DNA of 59,432 bases, taken from Lachnospiraceae bacterium. GTDB taxonomy: Bacteria > Bacillota > Clostridia > Lachnospirales > Lachnospiraceae. The stretch covers positions 1-59,432 of the forward strand of contig JAPFDH010000087.1 of assembly GCA_026169045.1 (NCBI GenBank). The letters are read 5' to 3'. The notes beneath the pieces were generated by a model, which worked only from the letters and a program-made list of their open reading frames with translations, did not search any database and was not told the origin of the DNA. The number at the start of each line of letters is the position of its first letter. Positions within the stretch are counted from its first letter, which is position 1. The translations under genes were made by a program, and so were the position numbers. This document shows positions 24,932 through 33,893 of this stretch, piece after piece.

Positions 24932-27028
24932 TTATAACAAGTGTAACGTCATAATCAAACCGGCAAATACAATAGATACCATAGAAGTCAGTTTAATCAA
25001 AATATTTATGGAAGGACCTGAAGTATCCTTGAAAGGATCTCCAACGGTATCGCCAATCACAGCTGCTTTATGTGCATCCGAACCTTTTCCACCTAAATTT
25101 CCGCTTTCAATATATTTCTTTGCATTATCCCAAGCACCTCCTGCATTCGCCATCATCACAGCCAAAACAAATCCGGTGATGGTATTTCCTGCCAAAAGTC
25201 CTGCCACACCATTGACTCCCAAAATAAGCCCAGTCAAAACCGGTGTGATCACAGCAATAAATGCCGGTGCCAACATTAATTTTTGAGCAGAGCGCGTACA
25301 CATATCCACGCAGGCCGCATAATCCGGCTTTGCCTTTCCCTCCATAAGACCAGGAATTTCTTTCAATTGTCTGCGTACCTCCACCACAATCGATTCCGCA
25401 GCTTTTCCCACAGCATTCATGGTCAATGCCCCGAAAAGAAATGGCAGCATTCCCCCGACAAACAACCCGATCAGTACAGTAGGATTTGTAATTGTCAAAT
25501 CCAACGTATAATTGGGATCAATGGTATGCACCTTGTCAATATACGAAGCAATCAATGCCATTGCAGTCAATGCCGCTGAACCAATGGCAAATCCTTTTCC
25601 TGTGGCTGCTGTCGTATTTCCAAGAGAATCCAAAGCATCCGTACGCGCACGAACTTCTTCCGGCATATGAGTCATCTCTGCAATTCCTCCGGCATTATCC
25701 GCAATCGGTCCGTAAGCATCTGTAGCCAATGTAATTCCCAGTGTTGATAACATTCCCACTGCTGATACTCCGATTCCATATAATCCCATATTGAAATCAG
25801 CAGCACCACCCGAAGCAAAATAACTGATTAAAATAGAAATTCCCACAACCAATACAGGTGCCACCGTAGATAACATTCCCAATGCCAAACCGGAAATAAT
25901 AACGGTTCCTGCCCCTGTTTTACTGGACTCCGATAACTTTCTTGTGGGAGAATATGTATCCGATGTAAAATATTCCGTAATTGCCCCGATCAAAATTCCT
26001 GCCAAAAGTCCGGATAATACAGCCACAAATACTCCCATATGCTCTGGTAAAAAATATTGAATCAGGAAAAATGAAATCACAGCAATCAATCCCGCACTGA
26101 TATATGTTCCACATCGAAGCGCGTGCAAAAGATTTTTTTGTGATGCCCCCTCCTTTGTCTTGACGAAAAACGATCCCACAATTGAAGCCACAATACCAAA
26201 CGCTGCCAAAAGCATGGGAACACTGACTCCCTTGATGCCGAACCCAGCTGCCACAGCCAATGCTGCCGTAGATACCACCGATCCCACATAGGATTCATAC
26301 AAGTCCGCCCCCATACCAGCTACATCGCCCACATTGTCCCCCACATTGTCAGCGATCACAGCCGGATTTCTCGGATCATCTTCCGGAATTCCGGCTTCCA
26401 CTTTTCCGACTAAATCAGCCCCCACATCCGCCGCCTTTGTAAAAATCCCCCCACCTACACGAGCAAATAATGCCATGCTGGAGGCTCCCATTCCAAAAGT
26501 AAGCATATTGGAAGTAATGTTTTGTATCAGCATCTCCTCTGTTTTCACAGGATCAATCACGGTATAATAGAAATGTAGAATGAGATACCAGACTGACAAA
26601 TCAAACAATCCCAATCCCACCACCGTAAATCCCATAACAGAACCGGCAGAAAACGCAATTTTCAATCCCTTATTTAAACTCTTTGATGCCCCATTTGCCG
26701 TTCGGCAATTGGCCATTGTAGCCGTACGCATTCCGATGAAACCGGATAAGCCGGAAAAAAAACCTCCTGTCACAAACGCAAATGGAGTAAAAAAGCTTAA
26801 ATATCCGCCAAATGCCATGGCCAGTAAAATCAAAAAAACAACAAAAAAGAATACAATCACACCTGTGTATTGCCGTTTCAGGTAGGCGTTAGCTCCCTTT
26901 TGAACAGAATTTGAAATTTCTGCCATCTCTTTATTTCCCTCGGGTTCCTGCCTTACCCGCAGATACATCACTGCGGAAAACACCAATGCTACAACCGCAC
27001 CTGCTGCTACCAGATAAATGGTTCCCAT
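24932..27028 (-). CDS. hppA: membrane-bound ion-translocating pyrophosphatase, K+-dependent type
   Basis: 698 residues with about 16 membrane helices. It hydrolyses cytoplasmic pyrophosphate and pumps Na+ and/or H+ outward. The catalytic signature is intact (DVGADLVGKVEAGIPEDDPR, then NVGDNVGDVAGMGADLYESY), as is the C-terminal partner DTVGDPFKDTSGPSINILIKL. In the segment GNTTAATGKG the deciding residue is Ala, not Lys, which marks the K+-dependent subfamily; Clostridial members of this group are usually sodium pumps. A single gene with GGGGG ribosome site, ended by the shared terminator at 24839. Ion choice cannot be proved from reading alone. Confidence 0.96.
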   Translation of the reverse strand: MGTIYLVAAGAVVALVFSAVMYLRVRQEPEGNKEMAEISNSVQKGANAYLKRQYTGVIVFFFVVFLILLAMAFGGYLSFFTPFAFVTGGFFSGLSGFIGMRTATMANCRTANGASKSLNKGLKIAFSAGSVMGFTVVGLGLFDLSVWYLILHFYYTVIDPVKTEEMLIQNITSNMLTFGMGASSMALFARVGGGIFTKAADVGADLVGKVEAGIPEDDPRNPAVIADNVGDNVGDVAGMGADLYESYVGSVVSTAALAVAAGFGIKGVSVPMLLAAFGIVASIVGSFFVKTKEGASQKNLLHALRCGTYISAGLIAVISFFLIQYFLPEHMGVFVAVLSGLLAGILIGAITEYFTSDTYSPTRKLSESSKTGAGTVIISGLALGMLSTVAPVLVVGISILISYFASGGAADFNMGLYGIGVSAVGMLSTLGITLATDAYGPIADNAGGIAEMTHMPEEVRARTDALDSLGNTTAATGKGFAIGSAALTAMALIASYIDKVHTIDPNYTLDLTITNPTVLIGLFVGGMLPFLFGALTMNAVGKAAESIVVEVRRQLKEIPGLMEGKAKPDYAACVDMCTRSAQKLMLAPAFIAVITPVLTGLILGVNGVAGLLAGNTITGFVLAVMMANAGGAWDNAKKYIESGNLGGKGSDAHKAAVIGDTVGDPFKDTSGPSINILIKLTSMVSIVFAGLIMTLHLL

Positions 27029-27271
27029 AAAAATCCCCCTTTCTTATGAGATCCCTCACATGACTCTATTGTTTTCTATTGTATGTTTACTCTCTTATTT
27101 GAATTCCCCCTTTCTTTTTTCATTCGATTTTAATAAATACATTGTATAGTTTTACAAAAGATCGATTTCCAAAAAGTTACTGGATAATATAGAAAAATCG
27201 CATCAAAAATTCTTACTTATATTATATCTCTATCCATATATTTCAACAACACTTTTTTAATAAAAACCTAT

Positions 27272-28126
27272 TTAATCCAAAACCCGTAAATGTTTTAAAG
27301 ACAAATCCAAAATAGGTGCCGAATGGGTAAGTGCTCCGCTGGAAATATAATCCACTCCTACATCTGCCAAAGATTGAATCCGTTCCTTTGTCACATTTCC
27401 GGAACATTCTGTCTCTGCCCTTCCATTAATCCACTGAACGGCTTCTTTCATCTCCTCTATGCTCATGTTATCCAGCATAATGATATCTGCACCTGCTTCC
27501 ACCGCTTCTTTTACCATAGCCAATGATTCTGTCTCTACTTCAATTTTTCTCACAAAAGGCGCATATTCTCTGGCCATTTCCACAGCCTTTTTTACACTTC
27601 CGGCTGCATCAATGTGATTATCTTTTAATAAAATTCCATCAGATAAATTATACCTATGATTATATCCGCCTCCCATTTTCACAGCATATTTTTCAAAAAT
27701 CCGCATATTGGGCGTCGTCTTTCTTGTATCCAACAATTTTATTTTCGTTCCTTTTAAAAGTTTCACTGACTGACTGGTATATGTTGCAATTCCACTCATT
27801 CTCTGCAAAAAATTTAAAGCAGTTCTCTCACCGGATAATAATACCCGGATATCCCCGCGAAGCACTCCGATTTCCTGACCTTTGTTTACTTCCTCTCCGT
27901 CACTGATCTTTGTTTCAAACACGGTTTTTTCATCCAACAGCTGGAAAACCCGTTCAAACACTGATAATCCTGCAATCACACCATCCTGTTTACAGATCAA
28001 TTTTACTTCTCCTCTTCTAAACTGTGGCATCACTGCATTTGTTGTAATGTCTTCGCTGGTAATATCTTCCTGTAAAGCCTCCATAATCAAATGATCAGCC
28101 TGCATTTTCATCGTAATCGTATTCAT
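27272..28126 (-). CDS. nadC: nicotinate-nucleotide pyrophosphorylase (quinolinate phosphoribosyltransferase)
   Basis: 284 residues. Converts quinolinate and PRPP to nicotinate mononucleotide, the last of the three NAD de novo steps encoded here. Family landmarks: LQEDITSEDITTNAV near the N-terminus, GERTALNFLQRMSGIAT, the substrate-binding TRKTTPNMRIFEKYAVKMGGGYNHRYNL region, KDNHI, KIEVETES and MLDNMS, ending VDYISSGALTHSA. Its ATG overlaps the nadB stop as ATGA, so the two are coupled. It is the last gene of nadABC; no clear terminator follows before hppA. Confidence 0.96.
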   Translation of the reverse strand: MNTITMKMQADHLIMEALQEDITSEDITTNAVMPQFRRGEVKLICKQDGVIAGLSVFERVFQLLDEKTVFETKISDGEEVNKGQEIGVLRGDIRVLLSGERTALNFLQRMSGIATYTSQSVKLLKGTKIKLLDTRKTTPNMRIFEKYAVKMGGGYNHRYNLSDGILLKDNHIDAAGSVKKAVEMAREYAPFVRKIEVETESLAMVKEAVEAGADIIMLDNMSIEEMKEAVQWINGRAETECSGNVTKERIQSLADVGVDYISSGALTHSAPILDLSLKHLRVLD

Positions 28127-29463
28127 CTGGCTTTTCTCTCCCTTTCTATTTCATCCAAAACCGACATTTTATATTCCTGTATCAAATCATTTTTATTTTT
28201 ATTATAATAAAGAGCAGCCTGTTCTGCTAAATTTTTAAAATTATCTTTCTCTATATCCAAACTATTTTTTGAATTTTGGTTTTGCCTCGTTTCTTCTTGT
28301 ATAATATCTGCCGCAGCCCGTTTCCCAAATACAAGACTTTCCAAAAGAGAATTACTGGCTAAACGATTTGCTCCGTGAACGCCATTGCAGCTTGTTTCCC
28401 CTACAGCATACAAATGTTCCATAGAAGTTTTGCTCACGCTATCTACATGAATTCCTCCCATAAAATAATGCTGTGCCGGAACAACAGGAATCCATTCTTT
28501 TGTCACATCATAGCCCTCATTCAGACAGGTTTCATAAATATGAGGAAAATGATGAAAAATCACATCTTTTCCAAGTCCTGTCATATCCAGCCACACATAA
28601 GGTTTTTGATCCTTTTCCATTTGCTCATGAATTTTTTTTGTCAAAATATCCCTTGGAAGCACTTCATTGGCAAAACGTTTTCCGTCTGCTCCATATAATT
28701 TTGCCCCTTCTCCCCGAACAGATTCGGAAATGAGAAAACGTCTCCCCTTCTTTGTGGAAAATAAAGTCGTTGGATGAATTTGAATATAATCAATATTTTC
28801 TAATTGTACTCCATGACGCAACGATATGGCAAGAGCATCGCCTGTCAAATGAGCATAATTCGTTGAATGTTCATATAAACCGCCGATGCCGCCACTGGCA
28901 AGTATCGTATTTTTCGCATAAATGGCGCAAAGTTGGTTCTCTCTCACGGTCAAAATCCCTTTACAACGATTCTCTTCTTCAATAATATCCACCATGGTTG
29001 TATGTTCCATCAAGGTAACATTAGGTAGTTTTTTTACCGCAGCCAACAGATGTGATGTTATTTCTTTTCCTGTAATATCTTCGTGAAATAGAATTCTCGG
29101 TTTTGAATGACATCCTTCTCTCGTATAATCCAAATGCCCGTTTTTCATGGCAAAACGAACTCCGTATCCGATTAATTCTTCAATTACTCCCCGTGAAGAA
29201 CGAATCATAATATCCACCGACTCTTTTCTATTTTCATAATGCCCTGCCTTCATCGTATCATCCATAAAACTCTCATAATCCTCTTCATCCTTCAGTACAC
29301 AAATTCCCCCCTGTGCCAAAAACGAATCACTTTCTTCCACCGTCGTCTTAGTAATCATAATTATGTTCATATACTCAGGAAGATGTAAGGCAGCAAACAA
29401 TCCACTGGCTCCTGTTCCCACAATCACCACATCTGCGTTTTGATATTCCATCATTCTCACCAT
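28123..29463 (-). CDS. nadB: L-aspartate oxidase
   Basis: 446 residues. FAD enzyme oxidising L-aspartate to iminoaspartate. The dinucleotide motif VVIVGTGASGLFAAL is at the N-terminus, followed by SDSFLAQGG, the HTR-like active region (HPTTLF, ESVRGEGA), DMTGLGKD and the second FAD motif YAVGETSCNGVHGANRLASNSLLE. It is about 90 residues shorter than E. coli NadB, lacking most of the C-terminal helical domain, as often in Clostridia. Several in-frame ATGs lie within the first five codons (29463, 29454, 29451), and the true start is uncertain. Sits 12 bases after nadA. Confidence 0.95.
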   Translation of the reverse strand: MVRMMEYQNADVVIVGTGASGLFAALHLPEYMNIIMITKTTVEESDSFLAQGGICVLKDEEDYESFMDDTMKAGHYENRKESVDIMIRSSRGVIEELIGYGVRFAMKNGHLDYTREGCHSKPRILFHEDITGKEITSHLLAAVKKLPNVTLMEHTTMVDIIEEENRCKGILTVRENQLCAIYAKNTILASGGIGGLYEHSTNYAHLTGDALAISLRHGVQLENIDYIQIHPTTLFSTKKGRRFLISESVRGEGAKLYGADGKRFANEVLPRDILTKKIHEQMEKDQKPYVWLDMTGLGKDVIFHHFPHIYETCLNEGYDVTKEWIPVVPAQHYFMGGIHVDSVSKTSMEHLYAVGETSCNGVHGANRLASNSLLESLVFGKRAAADIIQEETRQNQNSKNSLDIEKDNFKNLAEQAALYYNKNKNDLIQEYKMSVLDEIERERKAR

Positions 29464-29474
29464 TTCTTTCTATT

Positions 29475-30383
29475 CTATTTTGCCAATTCCAACATGCGAT
29501 CCAATGCTTCTTTCGCTTTCTTTCTTGTCTCTTCTTTAATAATAACCTCATTGTTCTCATCTTTTATGCAATGATAAACCTTTTCCAAAGTTATCCGCTT
29601 CATCCCTGCACAGCTCTGCCTACTGCAAATCGGATAAAATCGTTTATTGGGATTTTTCTTCCTCAGTTCATAAAAAACCCCATCTTCTGTACCAATCAAA
29701 TATTCTTTTTCTTCTTTCTCTGTCGCAAACGAAATAATTTCAGATGTACTTCCTATAAAATCTGCTTCAGCCGTTATTTCCTTTTCACATTCCGGGTGTA
29801 CTAAAACCAAAGCCTTTGGATGCATACTTTGAGATTTTTTTACCTCTTCTAAAGTAATATCTCTATGAACGGGACAGTAACCATCATTTAAAATAATATT
29901 TTTTTCTGGTACCTTTTGTGCCACATAAGTTCCCAGATTTTTATCCGGAATAAAAAAAATATTTTTATTTGATAATTTTTTAACGATTTTGACAGCATTT
30001 GACGAGGTAACACACACATCTGACTCTGCCTTCAATTCTGCTGTCGAATTAATATAACAAACTACCGCTAAGTCAGAATACATTTCCCGCATACGATGAA
30101 TTTTATTCACATCAGCCATATGAGCCATTTCACAATCTGCACTAGGATCTGGTATCAATACTTTTTTTTCTGTATTCAAAATTTTAGCACTTTCTCCCAT
30201 AAACGAAACACCGGCAAAAACAATGATATCTTTATCTGTTTCTTTCGCTTTTTCACTTAAATAATAGGAATCTCCGATATAATCAGCAATCTGCTGCACA
30301 TCTTCCGGTACATAATAATGAGCAAGTATTACTGCATGTTTTTTTTCTTTTAATTCGATTATTCTCTTCTGCAGTTCATTCAT
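29475..30383 (-). CDS. nadA: quinolinate synthase
   Basis: 302 residues. Condenses iminoaspartate with dihydroxyacetone phosphate to quinolinate using a 4Fe-4S cluster. Triplicated Rossmann-like layout is visible with AHYYVPEDVQQIADYIGDSYYLS at the start, GVSFMGESAKILN, the first cluster Cys in CEMAHM, VVCYINSTAELKAESDVCVTSSNA, VHPECEKEI, and CSRQSCAGMKRIT at the end. GGAGG precedes the ATG at 30383; an in-frame TTG lies one codon earlier. Behind a consensus-like promoter with a palindrome next to the -35, it heads the nadABC operon. Confidence 0.96.
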   Translation of the reverse strand: MNELQKRIIELKEKKHAVILAHYYVPEDVQQIADYIGDSYYLSEKAKETDKDIIVFAGVSFMGESAKILNTEKKVLIPDPSADCEMAHMADVNKIHRMREMYSDLAVVCYINSTAELKAESDVCVTSSNAVKIVKKLSNKNIFFIPDKNLGTYVAQKVPEKNIILNDGYCPVHRDITLEEVKKSQSMHPKALVLVHPECEKEITAEADFIGSTSEIISFATEKEEKEYLIGTEDGVFYELRKKNPNKRFYPICSRQSCAGMKRITLEKVYHCIKDENNEVIIKEETRKKAKEALDRMLELAK

Positions 30384-30415
30384 CAAAAGACCTCCTGTCC
30401 TCTTCTTTTCAACGG

Positions 30416-30444
30416 ATTATACACCTATTTTTTACATATGACAA
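30416..30444 (-). promoter_or_regulatory. promoter of nadABC
   Basis: On the minus strand TTGTCA (30439-30444), 17 bases, TATAAT (30416-30421). It lies about 35 bases ahead of the nadA start. Confidence 0.75.
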
Positions 30445-30445
30445 G

Positions 30446-30458
30446 ACACATATTGTGT
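30446..30458. promoter_or_regulatory. palindromic candidate operator of nadABC (NiaR-like)
   Basis: ACACATATTGTGT is a perfect 5-3-5 palindrome lying one base upstream of the -35 box. NiaR/YrxA repressors control nad genes in many Firmicutes through sites containing TGTC/ACA elements, so it is a candidate; no regulator gene is in the window. Confidence 0.45.
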
Positions 30459-30497
30459 TTTTGTAAAATTCGTCAAAAAAATGACAATAAAAAAAGC

Positions 30498-30539
30498 CTG
30501 AAATGCATAACACCATCCAAAGTAATTCATACATTTCAG
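30498..30539. terminator. terminator of the Nudix gene
   Basis: CTGAAATG / CATTTCAG arms around a 26-base loop, with T-rich runs on both sides (minus: GCTTTTTTTATTG). It ends the minus-strand Nudix transcript just before the nadA promoter. Confidence 0.7.
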
Positions 30540-30577
30540 ACATTTTTTATAATGTTTTATTTCTTTTTCCACTGCAT

Positions 30578-30967
30578 TCAAAGCATTTTTTTCAGCCGGG
30601 CAATTAAATCAACATCAGCTGGAAGCCATTCTACCGTATCCAGCTCTTCTTTTTTCAACCATTTCGCATCCAAATGTTCTTTCATATTCCACTTTCCAGA
30701 AGGAATGGTGCAAAAAAAGCAATCCATACTGAGGTGAAAATCAGGATAATTATATTCCACCGTATAAATCATATCTTCAATCTCCACATCCGCATCCATT
30801 TCCTCTTTCATTTCTCTGAAAAGTGCCTTTCTGGATGTCTCGCCAACTTCTACTTTACCTCCCGGAAATTCCCATTTTCCTTTAAATTCCCCATGCCCCC
30901 TCTGCATCGCCAAAATTTTATCACCATCACGAACTATGGCAGCAGCTACTCGTACAATTTTTTTCAT
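30578..30967 (-). CDS. Nudix hydrolase, MutT-like (8-oxo-dGTP/CTP pyrophosphatase group)
   Basis: 129 residues, the full length of a MutT-type protein. The Nudix box is complete: GGKVEVGETSRKALFREMKEEM, written as G-x5-E-x7-REMKEE. Upstream lies VAAAIVRDGDKILAMQRGHGEFKGKWEFPGG, typical of the (deoxy)nucleotide pyrophosphohydrolases NudG/MutT. It removes oxidised or surplus nucleoside triphosphates. Likely co-transcribed with the C_GCAxxG_C_C gene 48 bases upstream. Confidence 0.92.
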   Translation of the reverse strand: MKKIVRVAAAIVRDGDKILAMQRGHGEFKGKWEFPGGKVEVGETSRKALFREMKEEMDADVEIEDMIYTVEYNYPDFHLSMDCFFCTIPSGKWNMKEHLDAKWLKKEELDTVEWLPADVDLIARLKKML

Positions 30968-31015
30968 ACTCCCTTTTCTCCTTAATTATTTTATCCATTA
31001 CAATAAGCCCTATTA

Positions 31016-31432
31016 TTAAGAAATATATTCTTTTTCCACATTCAGTTCCTCAATCACCTGTTCCAAAACCTTTGCACCTGCTATCACCGTATTTTTACAA
31101 CGGATTTCCTTATCAAAATATCGGGGTTTAATCTGCGCACATATTCGTCCCCCATATTCCTTTTGCATTTCTCTCACCATTTTCATGATTGCCGGTCTGA
31201 TTTTTTCACTTTCATGAGCTTTTGTCTCTACAAATAAACAAGATAAAATACAAGACGCTCCGGTTATCACCCCACAGACATCCCCAACCTGTAACCCTGC
31301 TCCAAACGCTGCTGTCATTCTCATATCATGTTCACTTAACCCTAAATGATACATTTCATTTCCTGCATGAACAATACTTTCTGCACAATTATATCCTTTG
31401 TCATAGTATTTTTCCGCAATTTTATCTAGCAT
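31016..31432 (-). CDS. C_GCAxxG_C_C family protein
   Basis: 138 residues. The name-giving pattern is seen: YNCAES near the start, AAFGAGLQVGDVCGVITGASCILS in the centre, and RCKNTVIAGA near the end. Members are small, often redox-associated proteins; the cysteines may bind metal or a cluster, but the function is not known. A TTGACT-17-TATACT promoter lies upstream and AAAGGA precedes the ATG. Confidence 0.85.
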   Translation of the reverse strand: MLDKIAEKYYDKGYNCAESIVHAGNEMYHLGLSEHDMRMTAAFGAGLQVGDVCGVITGASCILSCLFVETKAHESEKIRPAIMKMVREMQKEYGGRICAQIKPRYFDKEIRCKNTVIAGAKVLEQVIEELNVEKEYIS

Positions 31433-31476
31433 GATACGTTCCTTTCTGTCATTTAATTTTTCTTCTTTTCAATTAT

Positions 31477-31505
31477 AGTATAGGAAGTGACATGATACAA
31501 GTCAA
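31477..31505 (-). promoter_or_regulatory. promoter of the C_GCAxxG_C_C/Nudix transcript
   Basis: On the minus strand TTGACT (31500-31505), 17 bases, TATACT (31477-31482), 45 bases ahead of the start at 31432. It sits directly after the GH28 gene, separating this unit from the pectin locus. Confidence 0.75.
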
Positions 31506-31512
31506 AATATTT

Positions 31513-32757
31513 TCAGGAAATATCCATCTCCTGTATAGCATTTTTCACTTTCACATTTTCCATGACTGTATGGATCATATTTCGGACATAAAATCCGTAT
31601 TTATGCATTTTTTTTCTTTCATATGTCATTGCCGGTTCTTCTTCCTCCCCCTCTTCTGACATTTCAAAATTCAATCCTCGAAATATGCAATTATTCACAG
31701 GACTTTCCGGTAATCCCTGTATATATGCAGCTGCTGCCCGAATTCCTGTTGCTTTTATATTTTTAAAATAAAGTCTTTCAATTACAGGAGTATGCTTATC
31801 TGGTTGTCTCCACCTTAAATCAGAACATACTTCGTAATCTTCTTGTCTAGTTGTCCCCCTATAATAACAATTAATAACTATTGGACATATTACATCTTCC
31901 ATATAAATTCGTTCTGCTGTAATATCTTCAATCTTTCCTCCCCTTATCCGTTTTGTTTTTATTCTAATTCCCCGGTCAGTATGGTATAATTTTAAATCCG
32001 CAGCATAAACATTTCTTACCCCTCCCAAAACTTCACTTCCAATTACAATACCACCATGACCTCTTTCCATACGGCAACATGTAATTCTTACATTTTCAGT
32101 AGGAAGAAATTCTCGCATTTTGTCACTTTCTTTTCCTGATTTTAATGCAATACAATCATCGCCAACATTTATCGTGCAATGACTAATCTCCACATTACCA
32201 CTGCTTTCCACATCGATTCCATCCGTGTTTGGAGATGTAGGTGGATTATAAATGCTAAGCCCTTTCATTGATACCGTTTGCGTTTGAAAAAAGTGAATCG
32301 TCCAATAAGGAGAATTTTGAATTCTAATACCTTCTAAACAAATTCCATGACAGCTACCAAATTCCAAAATACATGGTCTTTTTCCATCCTGCTCACTCCA
32401 CCAATTCTCCCCCGATCCATCTATCATTCCTTCTCCACATAGTTTAATATTTTCAGCATTAGCTGCCCAAAGCAATGCACTTCTTGCCCCTTTTTCTCTC
32501 CCATAAAAAATATTTTCGTCCAGCAAAGGGAATTCATCCCTTCTTATGCTTCCTTTCAAAACTGCGCCTTTTTGTAAAAAAATAGTTATATTGGAATATA
32601 ATCGAATGGATCCTACACAATAAATTCCCGGATAAACAATAAGGATCCCTCCACCTTTTTGATACATATCTTTCAGAATCCGACTGACTTTTTTTGTTAA
32701 TTCTCTGCTGTCTAATTTTCCATCCTGCGAATGTAATTCCTTGAAATATTCATTCAT
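31513..32757 (-). CDS. GH28 polygalacturonase-type hydrolase
   Basis: 414 residues of right-handed beta-helix. All four GH28 active-site motifs are present: NTD (177-179), DD in VGDDC (200-201), GHG (233-235) and RIK (265-267). It hydrolyses alpha-linked galacturonate, or rhamnose/xylose-linked variants in pectin. No signal peptide, which implies exo-action on imported oligosaccharides in the cytoplasm. Last gene of the pectin-type locus, 17 bases after the BNR protein; AGAGG precedes the ATG. Confidence 0.93.
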   Translation of the reverse strand: MNEYFKELHSQDGKLDSRELTKKVSRILKDMYQKGGGILIVYPGIYCVGSIRLYSNITIFLQKGAVLKGSIRRDEFPLLDENIFYGREKGARSALLWAANAENIKLCGEGMIDGSGENWWSEQDGKRPCILEFGSCHGICLEGIRIQNSPYWTIHFFQTQTVSMKGLSIYNPPTSPNTDGIDVESSGNVEISHCTINVGDDCIALKSGKESDKMREFLPTENVRITCCRMERGHGGIVIGSEVLGGVRNVYAADLKLYHTDRGIRIKTKRIRGGKIEDITAERIYMEDVICPIVINCYYRGTTRQEDYEVCSDLRWRQPDKHTPVIERLYFKNIKATGIRAAAAYIQGLPESPVNNCIFRGLNFEMSEEGEEEEPAMTYERKKMHKYGFYVRNMIHTVMENVKVKNAIQEMDIS

Positions 32758-32774
32758 TTTAACCTCTTTTCATT

Positions 32775-33893
32775 CTATAATGTATCACATGGGACACGCA
32801 TTGCCACAATTTTTTCTTTACATATAGAACATACGATACACAGATATCCATCTTTCACACATACTGACGGATATCCGTAAATTCCATTTTTATCCATTCC
32901 TATATATTGCTCTTTATACTGCCGATCATCCAACAAAAAATGTTGTTTATATTCCATTCCATTGTCTGACAGAGATAAACATAACACATGACGTGTCCTT
33001 GGCGGAAATGGATCTGGTGTTCCTACATAAAAATAGCGTCCATTAGGTAATCGGCCAAATACAAATTTTGTACGATTGTCCGTAAACTGTGTTTCCTCCG
33101 GCAGAGTCCAGGTTTCCCCATTATCTATACTTTTACTGGCCCACAAATGCGCAGTGCCACTACGCATCATCATCCATATCGTTCCATCATCCAACTGAAT
33201 ACCTGATGCCTCACAAAGATCTACTTTATGATCCTCTACCAATCCGGGAATCATATTCTTTCTTTCGATTTGTGTTTCATTTAATGGATATTCCGTATCA
33301 CAGCAATACACCGCTTTCCATCCCTTTCTCCCGGATGTATCGTCTGTAATGGTATGTTCTATTCCTCCCGGACATAAAAGACGTCCGGACAGAAGCCTTA
33401 TAGGGGTATGATTTCCAGCTATGTTTTGACTTTCCTCCTGTTTTGTCCAACTTTCTCCATCAAAACTGCTCATTTGATAATGCTTCCAATTGATTCTTCC
33501 CCCATTTCCCGTTTTCCGATGCCCATCTTCCAATCCCTCATTTTCATATTCAAATGAAAGAAAATATACGGTTAAGATTGTTCCATCTGTATACCAACAT
33601 CCCGGAATGAGTACTGCTTCTGCAATAGTACCTTGCTGCGAATCCACAAGAACCTTTGGTTCCTCCCAGTCACAAAAATCCATCGATGTGGTATACATGA
33701 TTCTCTGTCCCACATCATCTTCATTTTGATGTCCACTGCTAAACATGACATAATATCTGTCTTTAAACCATATGATCTGAGCATGATGTGCATATGACCA
33801 CTCTTTTTTCGGTTCCCAGATTATATACTGCTCCGTACATAATTTAGGACGCCTATCACCTTCATGATAAAAATTATTGATAAATCGTATCAT
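32775..33893 (-). CDS. BNR/sialidase-superfamily beta-propeller protein (372 aa)
   Basis: Predicted six-bladed propeller. One clear Asp box is seen (SIDNGETWTLP) and further strand repeats such as GRLPNGRYFYVGTPD, RLLSGRLLCPGG and DDGTIWMMMRSGT are typical of BNR/neuraminidase folds. The sialidase Arg triad could not be assigned, so 'sialidase' is not claimed; many such propellers in pectin loci act on other sugars. Start overlaps the stop of the GH106-like gene (ATGA) with GAGGAGG upstream. No signal peptide; cytoplasmic. Confidence 0.75.
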   Translation of the reverse strand: MIRFINNFYHEGDRRPKLCTEQYIIWEPKKEWSYAHHAQIIWFKDRYYVMFSSGHQNEDDVGQRIMYTTSMDFCDWEEPKVLVDSQQGTIAEAVLIPGCWYTDGTILTVYFLSFEYENEGLEDGHRKTGNGGRINWKHYQMSSFDGESWTKQEESQNIAGNHTPIRLLSGRLLCPGGIEHTITDDTSGRKGWKAVYCCDTEYPLNETQIERKNMIPGLVEDHKVDLCEASGIQLDDGTIWMMMRSGTAHLWASKSIDNGETWTLPEETQFTDNRTKFVFGRLPNGRYFYVGTPDPFPPRTRHVLCLSLSDNGMEYKQHFLLDDRQYKEQYIGMDKNGIYGYPSVCVKDGYLCIVCSICKEKIVAMRVPCDTL

